Shown piece by piece: positions 20,196-29,000 of a stretch of 64,000 nt of DNA. Every line of letters begins with the position of its first letter. The first letter of the stretch is position 1. Source of the stretch: an uncultured Bacteroidia bacterium (GTDB lineage: Bacteria > Bacteroidota > Bacteroidia > NS11-12g > UBA9320); assembly GCA_943789165.1 (NCBI GenBank), contig CALSTB010000001.1:1-64000 (forward strand), written 5' to 3'. The notes below the pieces were generated by a model. That model made no database searches and was not told the origin of the DNA. It was given only the letters and a program-made list of their open reading frames with translations. The translations under genes and the position numbers were made by a program.

Positions 20196-20203
20196 TACTT
20201 TTG
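20196..20203 (+). promoter_or_regulatory. TACTTTTG promoter element before the 20220 gene
   Basis: TACTTTTG lies 16 bases before the ATG at 20220, divergent from gltX; the two promoter elements are within 50 bases of each other. Confidence 0.55.
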
Positions 20204-20219
20204 TATTGCGCAAAGCACT

Positions 20220-21488
20220 ATGGAATCTTCCTTTTTAGTCATCGTACTCACCCTTCTCTTATCGGCTTTCTTTTCAGGGCTAGAAATCGCGTTTTTATCT
20301 GCGAACAAATTGCGGATAGAATTGAAGAGTGTTCAAGGTGTCAGATGGGCCATCATTTGTGCGAAGTATATCAAAACCCCATCTCGCTTCATCAGTACAA
20401 TCCTAGTTGGTAACAACATTGCAATTGTCATTTATGGTTTGGCAATGGAAGCTTTGTTAAACAAAAGCCTTTCCGATGTTTTTGGATTGCACTTAGAAGG
20501 CTTTGCTCAAATGCTTTTAATTACCTTCATCTCTACATTGGTCGTTTTGGTATTGGCTGAGTTTATCCCAAAAGTTCTTTTCCGCATTAACCCAACTGGC
20601 ATACTCAGTGTCCTGATTTACCCTTTTCAATTTTTCGCACGCATCCTTTCTCCCATCGTCCGGTTTACACTGTGGATGGCAAAAAAGATCTTGCACTTGG
20701 CGTTAAAAAAGGAGTTTACGGAGGAAAGTCCGACGTTTAGCCGATTAGACTTAGACCATTACATCACTGAAAGTCAGAAACACAAACACGAAGACGATCG
20801 GGACGTAGACACAGACATTCTTAAAAATGCATTGGATTTTGGCAGTGTTCAAATTCGAGAATGTATGATTCCTCGAACTGCCTTGGTTGCGATTGACTTA
20901 AATAGTTCAGTAGATGAATTGCTCAACGTGTTCATGGAGAGCGGCCATAGTAAGATATTGGTGTATCGTGAAACCATCGACAACATCATAGGTTACGTTC
21001 ACCACATTGATTTATTCAAAGAACCGAAAACAATTAGTTCCATTCTTATTCCCATCTTAATTACCAACGAGTCGAAGTTGGCGAATGAAATGTTAAATGA
21101 TTTCACCATAAACCGTAAAAGTATCGCGGTGGTGGTAGATGAATTTGGTGGCACTTCTGGCATTGTCACTACTGAGGACATCATTGAAGAAATCTTTGGG
21201 GAAATTGAAGACGAGCATGATGACCAAACCGACATCATTGATAAAAAGATTTCCGACTTAGAATATGAACTTTCATCCAAATTGGAAGTCGATTTCTTAA
21301 ATGAAAAATACAACCTTCAAATACCGGAAGGTGATTACGAAACCCTTGCTGGTTTTATCATTTCTGAACATCAAAGCATTCCGAACGAAGGCGACACCAT
21401 TGACCTTGGTCGATTTGTCTTTACCATTCTCCATTCTGAAGACCACCGAATTGAAACGGTTAGGTTGAAGATTGATACGGGGGAGTAG
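20220..21488 (+). CDS. CNNM/CorC-type membrane protein with CBS pair
   Basis: The 422 residues contain a DUF21/CNNM membrane domain (~1-160; SAFFSGLEIAFLSANKLRIEL is the family N-terminus), two CBS domains (~200-330; MIPRTALVAIDLNSSVDELL, VVVDEFGGTSGIVTTEDIIEEIFGEI) and the C-terminal CorC/HlyC-type transporter-associated domain (GDYETLAGFIISE, IPNEGDTIDL). Family members have been linked to Mg2+ or Co2+ efflux; older hemolysin names are misleading. The gliding protein GldE is a related alternative, but no other gld genes are seen. Confidence 0.9.
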   Translation: MESSFLVIVLTLLLSAFFSGLEIAFLSANKLRIELKSVQGVRWAIICAKYIKTPSRFISTILVGNNIAIVIYGLAMEALLNKSLSDVFGLHLEGFAQMLLITFISTLVVLVLAEFIPKVLFRINPTGILSVLIYPFQFFARILSPIVRFTLWMAKKILHLALKKEFTEESPTFSRLDLDHYITESQKHKHEDDRDVDTDILKNALDFGSVQIRECMIPRTALVAIDLNSSVDELLNVFMESGHSKILVYRETIDNIIGYVHHIDLFKEPKTISSILIPILITNESKLANEMLNDFTINRKSIAVVVDEFGGTSGIVTTEDIIEEIFGEIEDEHDDQTDIIDKKISDLEYELSSKLEVDFLNEKYNLQIPEGDYETLAGFIISEHQSIPNEGDTIDLGRFVFTILHSEDHRIETVRLKIDTGE

Positions 21489-21590
21489 AGTGCTATTTTC
21501 CCAGAAGTCTAAACTAGACTAACAACTCAAAGTACAGCACATTGTTGCAGCCCTTCAACATTTTTCATTTTACATTTCTTTCAAATCCCG

Positions 21591-21598
21591 TAACTTTG
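21591..21598 (+). promoter_or_regulatory. TAACTTTG promoter element of the T9SS cargo gene
   Basis: Exact TAnnTTTG match, 33 bases before the chosen ATG 21632. It lies inside the 5' extension of the tracked ORF, which argues that the extension is untranslated. Confidence 0.55.
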
Positions 21599-21631
21599 GC
21601 TAACCATGAAAACCAAGTTGCCAACCAAACC

Positions 21632-24523
21632 ATGATTTTCAAATTATCTAAATCTCTACGAAATTCAATTCTGTCCATCGTACTCCTTTGTATTATCTAT
21701 ACAACAGGAAATTCGCAGACCATTCAGTTGGTAAAGGATATTTGGACTGAACCATCTTCCGAGAAAGCATTAAACCCAAAAAACCTCACCAAGCTGGGTG
21801 ACATCATATATTTTACAGCTTATGGAAATGAACTTTGGCAAACAGACCTGACTTACGAAGGAACACACCCGGTCGACCTCGGTGATGGTAAGACTATTGA
21901 ACATGCCAGCGCCTTATTTGTGTTCAAAGACAAACTCTATTTTAGTCTAGATGGTTATTTTTATATTACAGATGGTACGCTAGATGGGACGCGTCCAATT
22001 CTCGACTCGAGCGATGCACCACTATACTATCCATCTTTATATTACGAAGCCGACGACTTGCTATACTTTCATGGTAATTCTACAGACGGTATTCGTAAAC
22101 TTTTCCGAACAGATGGGACGTCAAGTGGTACGTTCTCTTTAGCGCCAAGTAGTCACTATATTGAAGATAGATATAAACCTGTTCATATTAACAATCAGTT
22201 TTACTTCTCCCAAACCGACCCTAAGGACTCTTTTGGTTTTGTCCTATGGGCCACTGATGGAACAGTCGAGAACACACGCGTCATTACAAATTCAATCAGC
22301 ATGTTTGGAGTTAATAGAAACCCAAGTAATCTTGTCAACTTCAAGGACGAACTCTATTACATATGTGAAGGTGACAGCAGTAATTATGAATTATGGAAAA
22401 CAAATGGGCAGCAAGATGAAACCAAAAGAATTAAAATATTTAAACCAAATAGGTACTACGGTAAAGTTACTGGTCTAATTGTTTTCAATGATTTACTGTA
22501 TTTCAATGGATCTGACTCGAATTCCAGCAATGATGTCTGGAGGAGTGATGGAACCACGACTGGCACATTACCTATTTCCAAAACATCTGACATATATGGT
22601 CCAGAGTTTAAAGGAGTCTTAAATAACAAATTGTTCTTTACAGTTTTTGGGTCAGGACGGAGTAACATGTTTTATATTGATGGTTTGTCTGGGGAAATTG
22701 AATTCTTTTTAAAAATAGATCAACGGCCGAAGTACGAAGAAGACTTTTTTTATATTTGGAATGGGGATGCGTATTTTCCAGTGCTTGATGATGCGTATAA
22801 CGCACATCTTTGGACGAGTGATGGAACACCAGAAGGAACTGTATTGCTTTCAGACATACCATCAATACGTGGGAACAATCCTCGTGAATTAGTCGGAACA
22901 TCTACCGATCTCGCTTTTGTCGTTGAAAGTGTGTTATTTGGCCCTTCATTATGGAAAACGAAAGGGTCGAGAAATGACACCTCACCAGTTTATTTCGATT
23001 CCTGTTGCACAGGATCATCGTACCCGGAGGACCTTACAAAACATGATCAAAGCCTCGTATTTATTGCTCGAGACTATAAATCGGGTGTTCAATTGTGGAC
23101 ACTTGAGGGCAAAAAAGATCCAGTCAAAATAACCTTTGATGCAAACGACGACTATTCCCCCTTGACCAGTTATACTCAAATTTTGGGTTCTACGGGTACT
23201 CGCTTATTTTACATAGCAACTGATACTAGTAACGAAAGAAGGCTGTGGTTAAAAGAATCCATCAGTACCCAGCCAATTAGAATAATACCTCATGGCCAAT
23301 CTGGTTATGTTGATTTAAAATCCTTTGGCGTGAGTAACGGAATATTCTTTTACTCTGCAAATGATTTAACGGGTAGAAACAACTTACAAGTCGTTTCCTC
23401 TGCGAGTTCTATTCCTAAAAGTATTGAGATTCAGAAACACCTAAATACCCGCATTCGGATAGAAAACATAACTGCCTATAACGGTGGAATCTTATTCACA
23501 TTAAATGATTTTACTGGCAATCAAGAATTGTGGTTCTCAGACGGCACATCGGCAGGTACTAAATATTTAAAAAATTTATGTCTTAGCCCTTGTTATGTTG
23601 GACAAGTTAATTTCACCTTTCTTCATGGTCTTGCATATTTTGTTGGCTACAATCTTAACGGGGTGGAATTGTGGGTAACAGATGGCACTTTGAGCGGAAC
23701 AAAGATTGCTGTTGACATTAACAAAGGTTTGAATAGTTCACAATTATCGCAATTAGCGAAATACAAGAATCAACTCGTTTTTATCGCGACTGACGGAAGT
23801 AGTGGACCTTCATTTTATTCTTCTAACGGGACACCAGATGGAACAAAAAGACATTTCAGTTTAATGGAAATTGACCCCAAAATTGTTTCGATTAACTTAC
23901 TAAGTGCCACGGCTGACTACCTCTATTTTAGCTCTTCTGACCAAGGCGGGGCTGCCAAACTCTGGCAAACAAACATGTCTGTAGAAACCACTATGATGAT
24001 TAGAGATCTACAAGGTCAAAATGGATCATCTTTGATTTCCGATTACTCAGCCTATAACAACCAGTTTTACTTTAGTTCAGAACACATTGGATACGGCACG
24101 GAACTATTTGTATCTGACAAAGCCAATGGTACGAGGCTTGTTGAAGATTTATACGAAGGTGAACGGGGCAGTTTCCCTAGAAATTTTTTGCAAATGCACG
24201 ACAAACTATACTTTACAGCGACTGATGATCAAATAGGTACCGAGTTGTTCTATATATCCAGTGAGTCTAAACCCCAAGTAGATAATAACCAGATTACAGT
24301 TTTCCCTAATCCGACAAATGACCGTATCAATGTCGTATGGAAGACAAATTCAAACGTTTATAGCTCGCCAACCAAGGTGGATATTTTTGACGTACTGGGC
24401 CACAAAGTGTACACTAATATATCTAATGAACAAATACCGGAAATTGAAGTTCTGGACTTAACCAACGGACTTTACATCCTCAGAGTAAACAATTCCTTGA
24501 CCGCCAAATTTGTAAAATTCTGA
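21632..24523 (+). CDS. Secreted T9SS cargo with ELWxTDGT-like repeats
   Basis: From ATG 21632 (the track starts 90 bases earlier) the product has 963 residues with a signal peptide (NSILSIVLLCIIYTTGNSQ). The body is built of many repeats resembling LWxTDGTxxGT: LWATDGTVENT, VWRSDGTTTGT, LWTSDGTPEGT, LWFSDGTSAGT, LWVTDGTLSGT. These likely fold as a beta-propeller or solenoid. The last ~85 residues are a type A sorting domain (FPNPTNDRINVVW, VDIFDVLGHKVYT, LTNGLYILRVNN, KFVKF) for T9SS export and anchoring. Ligand unknown; surface adhesion or sensing is inference. Confidence 0.9.
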   Translation: MIFKLSKSLRNSILSIVLLCIIYTTGNSQTIQLVKDIWTEPSSEKALNPKNLTKLGDIIYFTAYGNELWQTDLTYEGTHPVDLGDGKTIEHASALFVFKDKLYFSLDGYFYITDGTLDGTRPILDSSDAPLYYPSLYYEADDLLYFHGNSTDGIRKLFRTDGTSSGTFSLAPSSHYIEDRYKPVHINNQFYFSQTDPKDSFGFVLWATDGTVENTRVITNSISMFGVNRNPSNLVNFKDELYYICEGDSSNYELWKTNGQQDETKRIKIFKPNRYYGKVTGLIVFNDLLYFNGSDSNSSNDVWRSDGTTTGTLPISKTSDIYGPEFKGVLNNKLFFTVFGSGRSNMFYIDGLSGEIEFFLKIDQRPKYEEDFFYIWNGDAYFPVLDDAYNAHLWTSDGTPEGTVLLSDIPSIRGNNPRELVGTSTDLAFVVESVLFGPSLWKTKGSRNDTSPVYFDSCCTGSSYPEDLTKHDQSLVFIARDYKSGVQLWTLEGKKDPVKITFDANDDYSPLTSYTQILGSTGTRLFYIATDTSNERRLWLKESISTQPIRIIPHGQSGYVDLKSFGVSNGIFFYSANDLTGRNNLQVVSSASSIPKSIEIQKHLNTRIRIENITAYNGGILFTLNDFTGNQELWFSDGTSAGTKYLKNLCLSPCYVGQVNFTFLHGLAYFVGYNLNGVELWVTDGTLSGTKIAVDINKGLNSSQLSQLAKYKNQLVFIATDGSSGPSFYSSNGTPDGTKRHFSLMEIDPKIVSINLLSATADYLYFSSSDQGGAAKLWQTNMSVETTMMIRDLQGQNGSSLISDYSAYNNQFYFSSEHIGYGTELFVSDKANGTRLVEDLYEGERGSFPRNFLQMHDKLYFTATDDQIGTELFYISSESKPQVDNNQITVFPNPTNDRINVVWKTNSNVYSSPTKVDIFDVLGHKVYTNISNEQIPEIEVLDLTNGLYILRVNNSLTAKFVKF

Positions 24524-24724
24524 TTGACTTATTGTAATAATACAACAACAGACTTGTTTCGTACAAATGATGAATTGAGCGGATAGTTTGTAAAACTATG
24601 AGGCAGCAGGTCTAGAAGAAATTTTCTTGATTTTATAGGAATCTTCAATCCTTGAGCCTCATCAAAATGGATGACCACAATAGCGCCCCCCGTCTACATT
24701 CAAAATTTTACATTTTACATTTCC
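24524..24724. other. Intergenic region without a gene
   Basis: About 200 bases between the convergent T9SS cargo gene and the 24725 gene. No ORF of note, no clear terminator hairpin with a T-run. It contains ACATTTTACATTTCC, nearly the same string as TCATTTTACATTTCT near 21570. Confidence 0.5.
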
Positions 24725-25303
24725 TTAAGAATTCCCTTCCAAAGCCTTCATCATAATCTGATCGACTGCTTCAAAAAGGTCTTCTGGCTTTTTGGTTTTC
24801 CAATTCCATGTGGTCTCATCCTCTTCTTCTATCCGAATATAGGTTTCAATGCCCACGGATTCCATTTCGTCAATTATATGATCTCTGAAATGTAAAAATG
24901 CAACGTACCCTCCAGGTGTATCTTCCCACCACTCTTGGTAGTACGCGTCATCGCTTGGATGAAAATTCAAAACGTTTTCTCCTAAAATGATGAACTTTTC
25001 GATGCCTAAGTCAATCATTTCATCTATGACTTCCCGCTTTAATATGGCTATGTCATTGTGAATGGTATCGTTCCACTCACCGATCATTTCAATGATGGCG
25101 TATTTTGTATCATAATCCACAAACAGGACCTTTAACAACAAGGTCTCGCTGCCAAAAAAATCCCATTGTGGGTGCACCAAATAATTGTAGATCTTATTGG
25201 TGAATTCAAACTGACTGTGTTGGGTTTTATAAAACGGACTATTAGGGTCCGTATTGGCCTTATACACATGTCGCCATAAATAATGTGGCTCAATCTGATG
25301 CAT
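24725..25303 (-). CDS. Conserved hypothetical protein, acidic C-terminus
   Basis: 192 residues, soluble, no signal peptide or membrane helix. It opens HQIEPHYLWRHVYKANTDP and has an internal WDFFGSETLLLKVLFVDYDTKYAIIEMIGEWNDTIHNDI segment followed by a helix ending in ALEGNS. Two Trp/Tyr-rich stretches (YYQEWWEDTPGGYVAFLHFRDH) are striking. I do not recognise the family. The start overlaps the end of the upstream glycosyltransferase gene by 14 bases, so the two are probably co-translated. Confidence 0.75.
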   Translation of the reverse strand: MHQIEPHYLWRHVYKANTDPNSPFYKTQHSQFEFTNKIYNYLVHPQWDFFGSETLLLKVLFVDYDTKYAIIEMIGEWNDTIHNDIAILKREVIDEMIDLGIEKFIILGENVLNFHPSDDAYYQEWWEDTPGGYVAFLHFRDHIIDEMESVGIETYIRIEEEDETTWNWKTKKPEDLFEAVDQIMMKALEGNS

Positions 25304-26222
25304 GTGGAATATTCGAATCTTTTATAATATACAACGGACGGTTCTTAATGTTTTCATTCATCCGACTGACATATTCACCAATGATGCCAATACCAATCAA
25401 TTGAATGCCGCCAATGAAGATAATCGTAATCATCTGTGACGCCCATCCTGCCTGGTATGTATCGGAATACATCTTAGAATACAAGGTGTACAGAATTAAG
25501 ATAAAGCCGATAAAAGAAAAAACAAATCCTGAGATCGTGGCAATCTTTAATGGCCAATTGCTAAACGACGTGATGCCATCTAACGCAAACCGAATCATCT
25601 GTGTATAGCTATATCCTGTTGTTCCACTCATCCGCTCGTCGCGCTTAAATGAAACGTAGGTCTGATTGAAGCCAATCCATGAAATTTGTCCGCGTAAAAA
25701 CTTATGGCGCTCTGGCATGTTGATCAATTGGTCCACGACTTTGCGGTCCATAATCCTAAAATCACCGGTATCCAACGGAATATCGAAACTGGTAATCTTG
25801 TTCAATACACGGTAAAACATTTTAGCCGTCGCTTTTTTCATCACCGACTCACCTTTGCGACTTTCGCGTTTGGCATAGACTACTTCATAACCTTCGATGC
25901 TTTTGAGGTATAATTTCTCGATGATTTCTGGTGGATCTTGTCCATCCGCATCAATCATCACTACTTTTTCGCCAGTGGTAAAATCTAAACCAGCGCTTAC
26001 GGCCACTTGATGTCCGAAGTTGCGGCTAAAGTTGATGTATTTAACGTCTGTGTGCTCCGTTGCCAGGGCTTCAATGATCGCCTGACTGTTGTCAGTGCTT
26101 CCGTCATTGACATATACAAACTCGCGGTCGACGTTTAACTTATCGAACACGGCAGACATTCGGCCGTACATCGGTCGAATGTTGTTTTCTTCATTATAAA
26201 TGGGAATAACGACGGAAATCAT
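25290..26222 (-). CDS. Family 2 glycosyltransferase, GtrB/DPM type
   Basis: Transfers sugar from a nucleotide sugar to a polyprenyl phosphate, a donor step for envelope glycans; the acceptor is inferred from the family. The 310 residues have the GT2 start ISVVIPIYNEENNI, VNDGSTDNS, the DxD region MIDADGQDPPE, the GDFRIMDR segment and two C-terminal membrane helices (~230-255, ~262-290) as in GtrB. A near-consensus TTTATTTG element sits 4 bases before the ATG. Confidence 0.92.
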   Translation of the reverse strand: MISVVIPIYNEENNIRPMYGRMSAVFDKLNVDREFVYVNDGSTDNSQAIIEALATEHTDVKYINFSRNFGHQVAVSAGLDFTTGEKVVMIDADGQDPPEIIEKLYLKSIEGYEVVYAKRESRKGESVMKKATAKMFYRVLNKITSFDIPLDTGDFRIMDRKVVDQLINMPERHKFLRGQISWIGFNQTYVSFKRDERMSGTTGYSYTQMIRFALDGITSFSNWPLKIATISGFVFSFIGFILILYTLYSKMYSDTYQAGWASQMITIIFIGGIQLIGIGIIGEYVSRMNENIKNRPLYIIKDSNIPHASD

Positions 26223-26226
26223 GGTT

Positions 26227-26234
26227 CAAATAAA
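26227..26234 (-). promoter_or_regulatory. Near-consensus TTTATTTG element before the glycosyltransferase
   Basis: Minus-strand TTTATTTG has one mismatch to TAnnTTTG and is 4 bases from the ATG, matching the geometry of the exact elements elsewhere in the window. Confidence 0.35.
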
Positions 26235-26393
26235 CGACTTTTAAACAGAAATTGATGTAACTAATCCAGAGGATGCCCGTATTATCTAGACAACCTCATT
26301 CTTATCTACTGTCACTCATGTAAGCTTCGTTTCATACGTCACAAAAAACCGATTAACCGTCTATTCTTACTCTTTTTATGTGCCCATAATTGT

Positions 26394-26401
26394 TAAATTT
26401 G
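26394..26401 (+). promoter_or_regulatory. TAAATTTG promoter element of the 26.4-34.3 kb cluster
   Basis: Exact TAnnTTTG match, 26 bases before ATG 26428. It falls inside the 5' extension of the tracked ORF at 26380 and is the only candidate promoter found for the six-gene block. Confidence 0.55.
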
Positions 26402-26427
26402 GGCATCTTAACCAAAAAATAAAATAT

Positions 26428-27801
26428 ATGTCAGACTCCTTTGATTTATTGGACCAGCTGGGTGACCAAAAGAAAGTTGAAACCCTTAAAGCCAAATTAG
26501 AAAAAAAAACAGGCACGGATATCTCATCCAAGCTTGACCAAATAGAAGCAGATATTGAAATAGCAGTTGGTGAAAACCGTTCTGCAGAAGATATTGTTGA
26601 TGGCATCATCAACGCCAATTTTAACACCTTAAATGGTGATGTAGAAGCAACTGAACAAGACTTACAAGAGTTGATGTTGCACTTACGTTCGATGCTAGAC
26701 AGCTGTGGAGGCGAGTTCTCGAAGCTTCAAGAACTGAATGCCAGTGAGCAAAAGCTTGTAGAAAATGCGACAAAAGCACGAGAAGACGCTGAGTTCGAAG
26801 CAAAAACTGCAGAGAACATGTCGAATGCATGGAACATCCTATTCGGGTACAAAAACAGCAAGGTCCGCAAAACAAAAGCGGAACTTATGAATAAGATTGC
26901 TGGCTTAAAAGCTGCGGAAGAGGAAGCCCAACGTCGTTACCGAGAACGTTTGAAGAACGCAGACATTGGCGAAAGCTTAAACCGAATCATCAGCCAAGTG
27001 CAAGGCATGGTTGGTATTGTCGAAAACATGATCATCGACGTAGACACGCAAATCGTTTCGCTTAAAAACCGAAAGGAATTGGCGTTTGAAACCAAAGAAA
27101 AAGCGGCGTCTATTATGGAAGACCGCAAAGCAGATTTGGAAACAACGGAGAACCAATTGAAGCAAGCGGAGATTGAATTAACCGAATTGCCTAATAACAG
27201 TCCTGAATATACTGCCCAAGAAAAGAAAGTCGCAGACCTGAAAGAACAGCGTGCTGACTTAAAAGGCAAGTTCAATATAGCATTAGGTATCTTCCAATCG
27301 AAAGAGCGATTTGTAGACCAAATTGTCATTCACTTAGAAGCGCAAACCACTACCAAGAATAACTTAAAACAGTTAATCGGACAGTTAAAAAGTGACACGG
27401 AAGAAAGAGTCGCTACCTACGAATCTGGATTGCAGTTGATTCAATCGGCTACCGCACAAGAAGCCGCATCTATGTATGAAGAAGCTGGGGTTAAGACCGA
27501 TCAAAAAATTACTGAGATTGCTGCCAAGGTGTTGGTTGGTTCTGAGAAAGACAGAATTGAACGTGTTAAGAAACATCCTAAGCGTATGACGGAATTACAT
27601 CAAGTATTGGTGGCTATGGCAGAAGCAACTGCCAAATACAAAGAAGAAGATGCCAAAATAATGGAACAACACAGCAAGAAGTTCGGTATTGATGTATCTG
27701 AAACGTTCTCCTTCAAACATGAAGGAAGTGACGACGCACCTACCAATGATGACGCTCCTAAAAAGGACAACAAAGGATCTGTTAATGACTTAATGGATTA
27801 A
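26428..27801 (+). CDS. Cluster gene A: long coiled-coil protein
   Basis: 457 residues from ATG 26428. Almost entirely charged helix with heptad patterns: a first coiled-coil region (~55-115), a short central break (WNILFGYKNSKVRKTKAEL) and a second coiled region (~165-310, MEDRKADLETTENQLKQAEIEL). The C-terminus is acidic and disordered (HEGSDDAPTNDDAPKK). No signal peptide or membrane helix. The overall build recalls TelA-like or PspA-like helical proteins, but I see no motif that proves either. It is the first gene of the block and 5 bases from gene B. Confidence 0.8.
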   Translation: MSDSFDLLDQLGDQKKVETLKAKLEKKTGTDISSKLDQIEADIEIAVGENRSAEDIVDGIINANFNTLNGDVEATEQDLQELMLHLRSMLDSCGGEFSKLQELNASEQKLVENATKAREDAEFEAKTAENMSNAWNILFGYKNSKVRKTKAELMNKIAGLKAAEEEAQRRYRERLKNADIGESLNRIISQVQGMVGIVENMIIDVDTQIVSLKNRKELAFETKEKAASIMEDRKADLETTENQLKQAEIELTELPNNSPEYTAQEKKVADLKEQRADLKGKFNIALGIFQSKERFVDQIVIHLEAQTTTKNNLKQLIGQLKSDTEERVATYESGLQLIQSATAQEAASMYEEAGVKTDQKITEIAAKVLVGSEKDRIERVKKHPKRMTELHQVLVAMAEATAKYKEEDAKIMEQHSKKFGIDVSETFSFKHEGSDDAPTNDDAPKKDNKGSVNDLMD

Positions 27802-27806
27802 CATAT

Positions 27807-28910
27807 TTGGTGAAGACAATAGACATTAACAATCATTTTACGGAACTGGATCGAAGTATCCTGGAGGGCGAAAACGCCTATTCAGATTATTTCAATTACA
27901 TTAAAAACTGCCTCGAAACCCTGCTCAATTCATTTGATGAATTGTCAACCCAGAGTTCATTAGAGGTAAAAGTGCTAAAACTGTTCTCTCAAAAGTTTTT
28001 AAATAACATTGAAGCTTTGAGGCTCAAATATGCCTACGACACAACCAATTCTATGTTGGTGGATTTGACGGAAAGTGGATTCCCGAATTTCATGGAGTTC
28101 AAAAAGTTAAATGATGACATTGCTAAAAAAGACAGTGAACTTGCCAAGTTACCGCCAAAAGATTCTTTGAAGCAATCCATCCTCGACCACCTAATTCGGA
28201 AAAAGACGGACCCCGTAAAACTCCTCAACCAACTAAGTAAGTCGAGTTATTACATCCGGTTACAATGGAGTAATTTATTTACTGAATTCACGCCTGGCAA
28301 TCTCGAGTTGTTGAATCAGCATACAGACGAGCACAAGACGAGAACATACTTTTATTCTTGGGCGTCGTACGACAGTGTAACGAACAAACCATTCATTTAT
28401 ACCATGGTGTTCGACAATCCATTAATCGCTAAGGAACCAGCTTCAGATGTCAACAAAAACCCTGAGTTTGTCGAAACGATTAAACGGTTAACACATAATT
28501 CGTCACCGTTAAAAGTAATCGCTTCCGACATCGATAATGCCTACGAAAACATTATGCCGAAGGTGTTAAAACGAATAGAAATTGGACCCATCTTCGGGAA
28601 GTATAGCCGCGACAAACACGATTATACCATCTTGTTACGGAAACACTTTTCTGAGGACCAGTATATCATGCCTTATAAAACAGAAGTGGTTTTTTCGACT
28701 GGAGAGAAACGGACAAAATCGTTTTTATCGAAAGGTGAATTACGACAGATATTTCACGTGGATGAGTCCAATAAAGAGTGTATGGACAGAATGATTTCTG
28801 ACATGCATTCGTATATGATAACGTCACATGATGTCCTTCAATACTTAAACGACACAGACCCTGAAATGTTAAAAGGACTGGCGGCACCTGTGTACGTGTA
28901 TGATGAGTGA
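27807..28910 (+). CDS. Cluster gene B: unknown soluble protein
   Basis: 367 residues if started at TTG 27807; GTG 27810 is equally plausible. Helical N-terminal half (~1-150, SLEVKVLKLFSQKFLNNIEALRLK), then a mixed region starting around YYIRLQWSNLFTEFTPG, with YFYSWASYDSVTNKPFIYTMVFDN, followed by IFGKYSRDKHDYTILLRKHF and a KTEVVFSTGEKRTKSFLSKGELRQIF stretch. No signal peptide or membrane helix. No family recognised. It lies between the coiled-coil gene and the AAA+ gene on the same strand. Confidence 0.75.
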   Translation: MVKTIDINNHFTELDRSILEGENAYSDYFNYIKNCLETLLNSFDELSTQSSLEVKVLKLFSQKFLNNIEALRLKYAYDTTNSMLVDLTESGFPNFMEFKKLNDDIAKKDSELAKLPPKDSLKQSILDHLIRKKTDPVKLLNQLSKSSYYIRLQWSNLFTEFTPGNLELLNQHTDEHKTRTYFYSWASYDSVTNKPFIYTMVFDNPLIAKEPASDVNKNPEFVETIKRLTHNSSPLKVIASDIDNAYENIMPKVLKRIEIGPIFGKYSRDKHDYTILLRKHFSEDQYIMPYKTEVVFSTGEKRTKSFLSKGELRQIFHVDESNKECMDRMISDMHSYMITSHDVLQYLNDTDPEMLKGLAAPVYVYDE

Positions 28911-29000
28911 TTGTAGGATTGAATAACTGAATTATTGAATTATAGAATTATTGAATAAGCATTGTCGCAATAAAACATTGTCGAACTATCGCATACAAAC
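28911..29000 (+). other. AT-rich spacer between cluster genes B and C
   Basis: The only real gap in the cluster. It has repeated GAATTATTGAATTAT-like strings and two CATTGTCG copies. No exact TAnnTTTG, so there is no clear internal promoter. Confidence 0.4.

Noticed and set aside
20129-20308. N-terminal extension of gltX
   Set aside because: Family start is VRVRFAPSPTGPLHIGG, and a TATTTTTG promoter element is inside the extension.
26380-26427. N-terminal extension of cluster gene A
   Set aside because: Contains the TAAATTTG promoter element; ATG 26428 is better placed.
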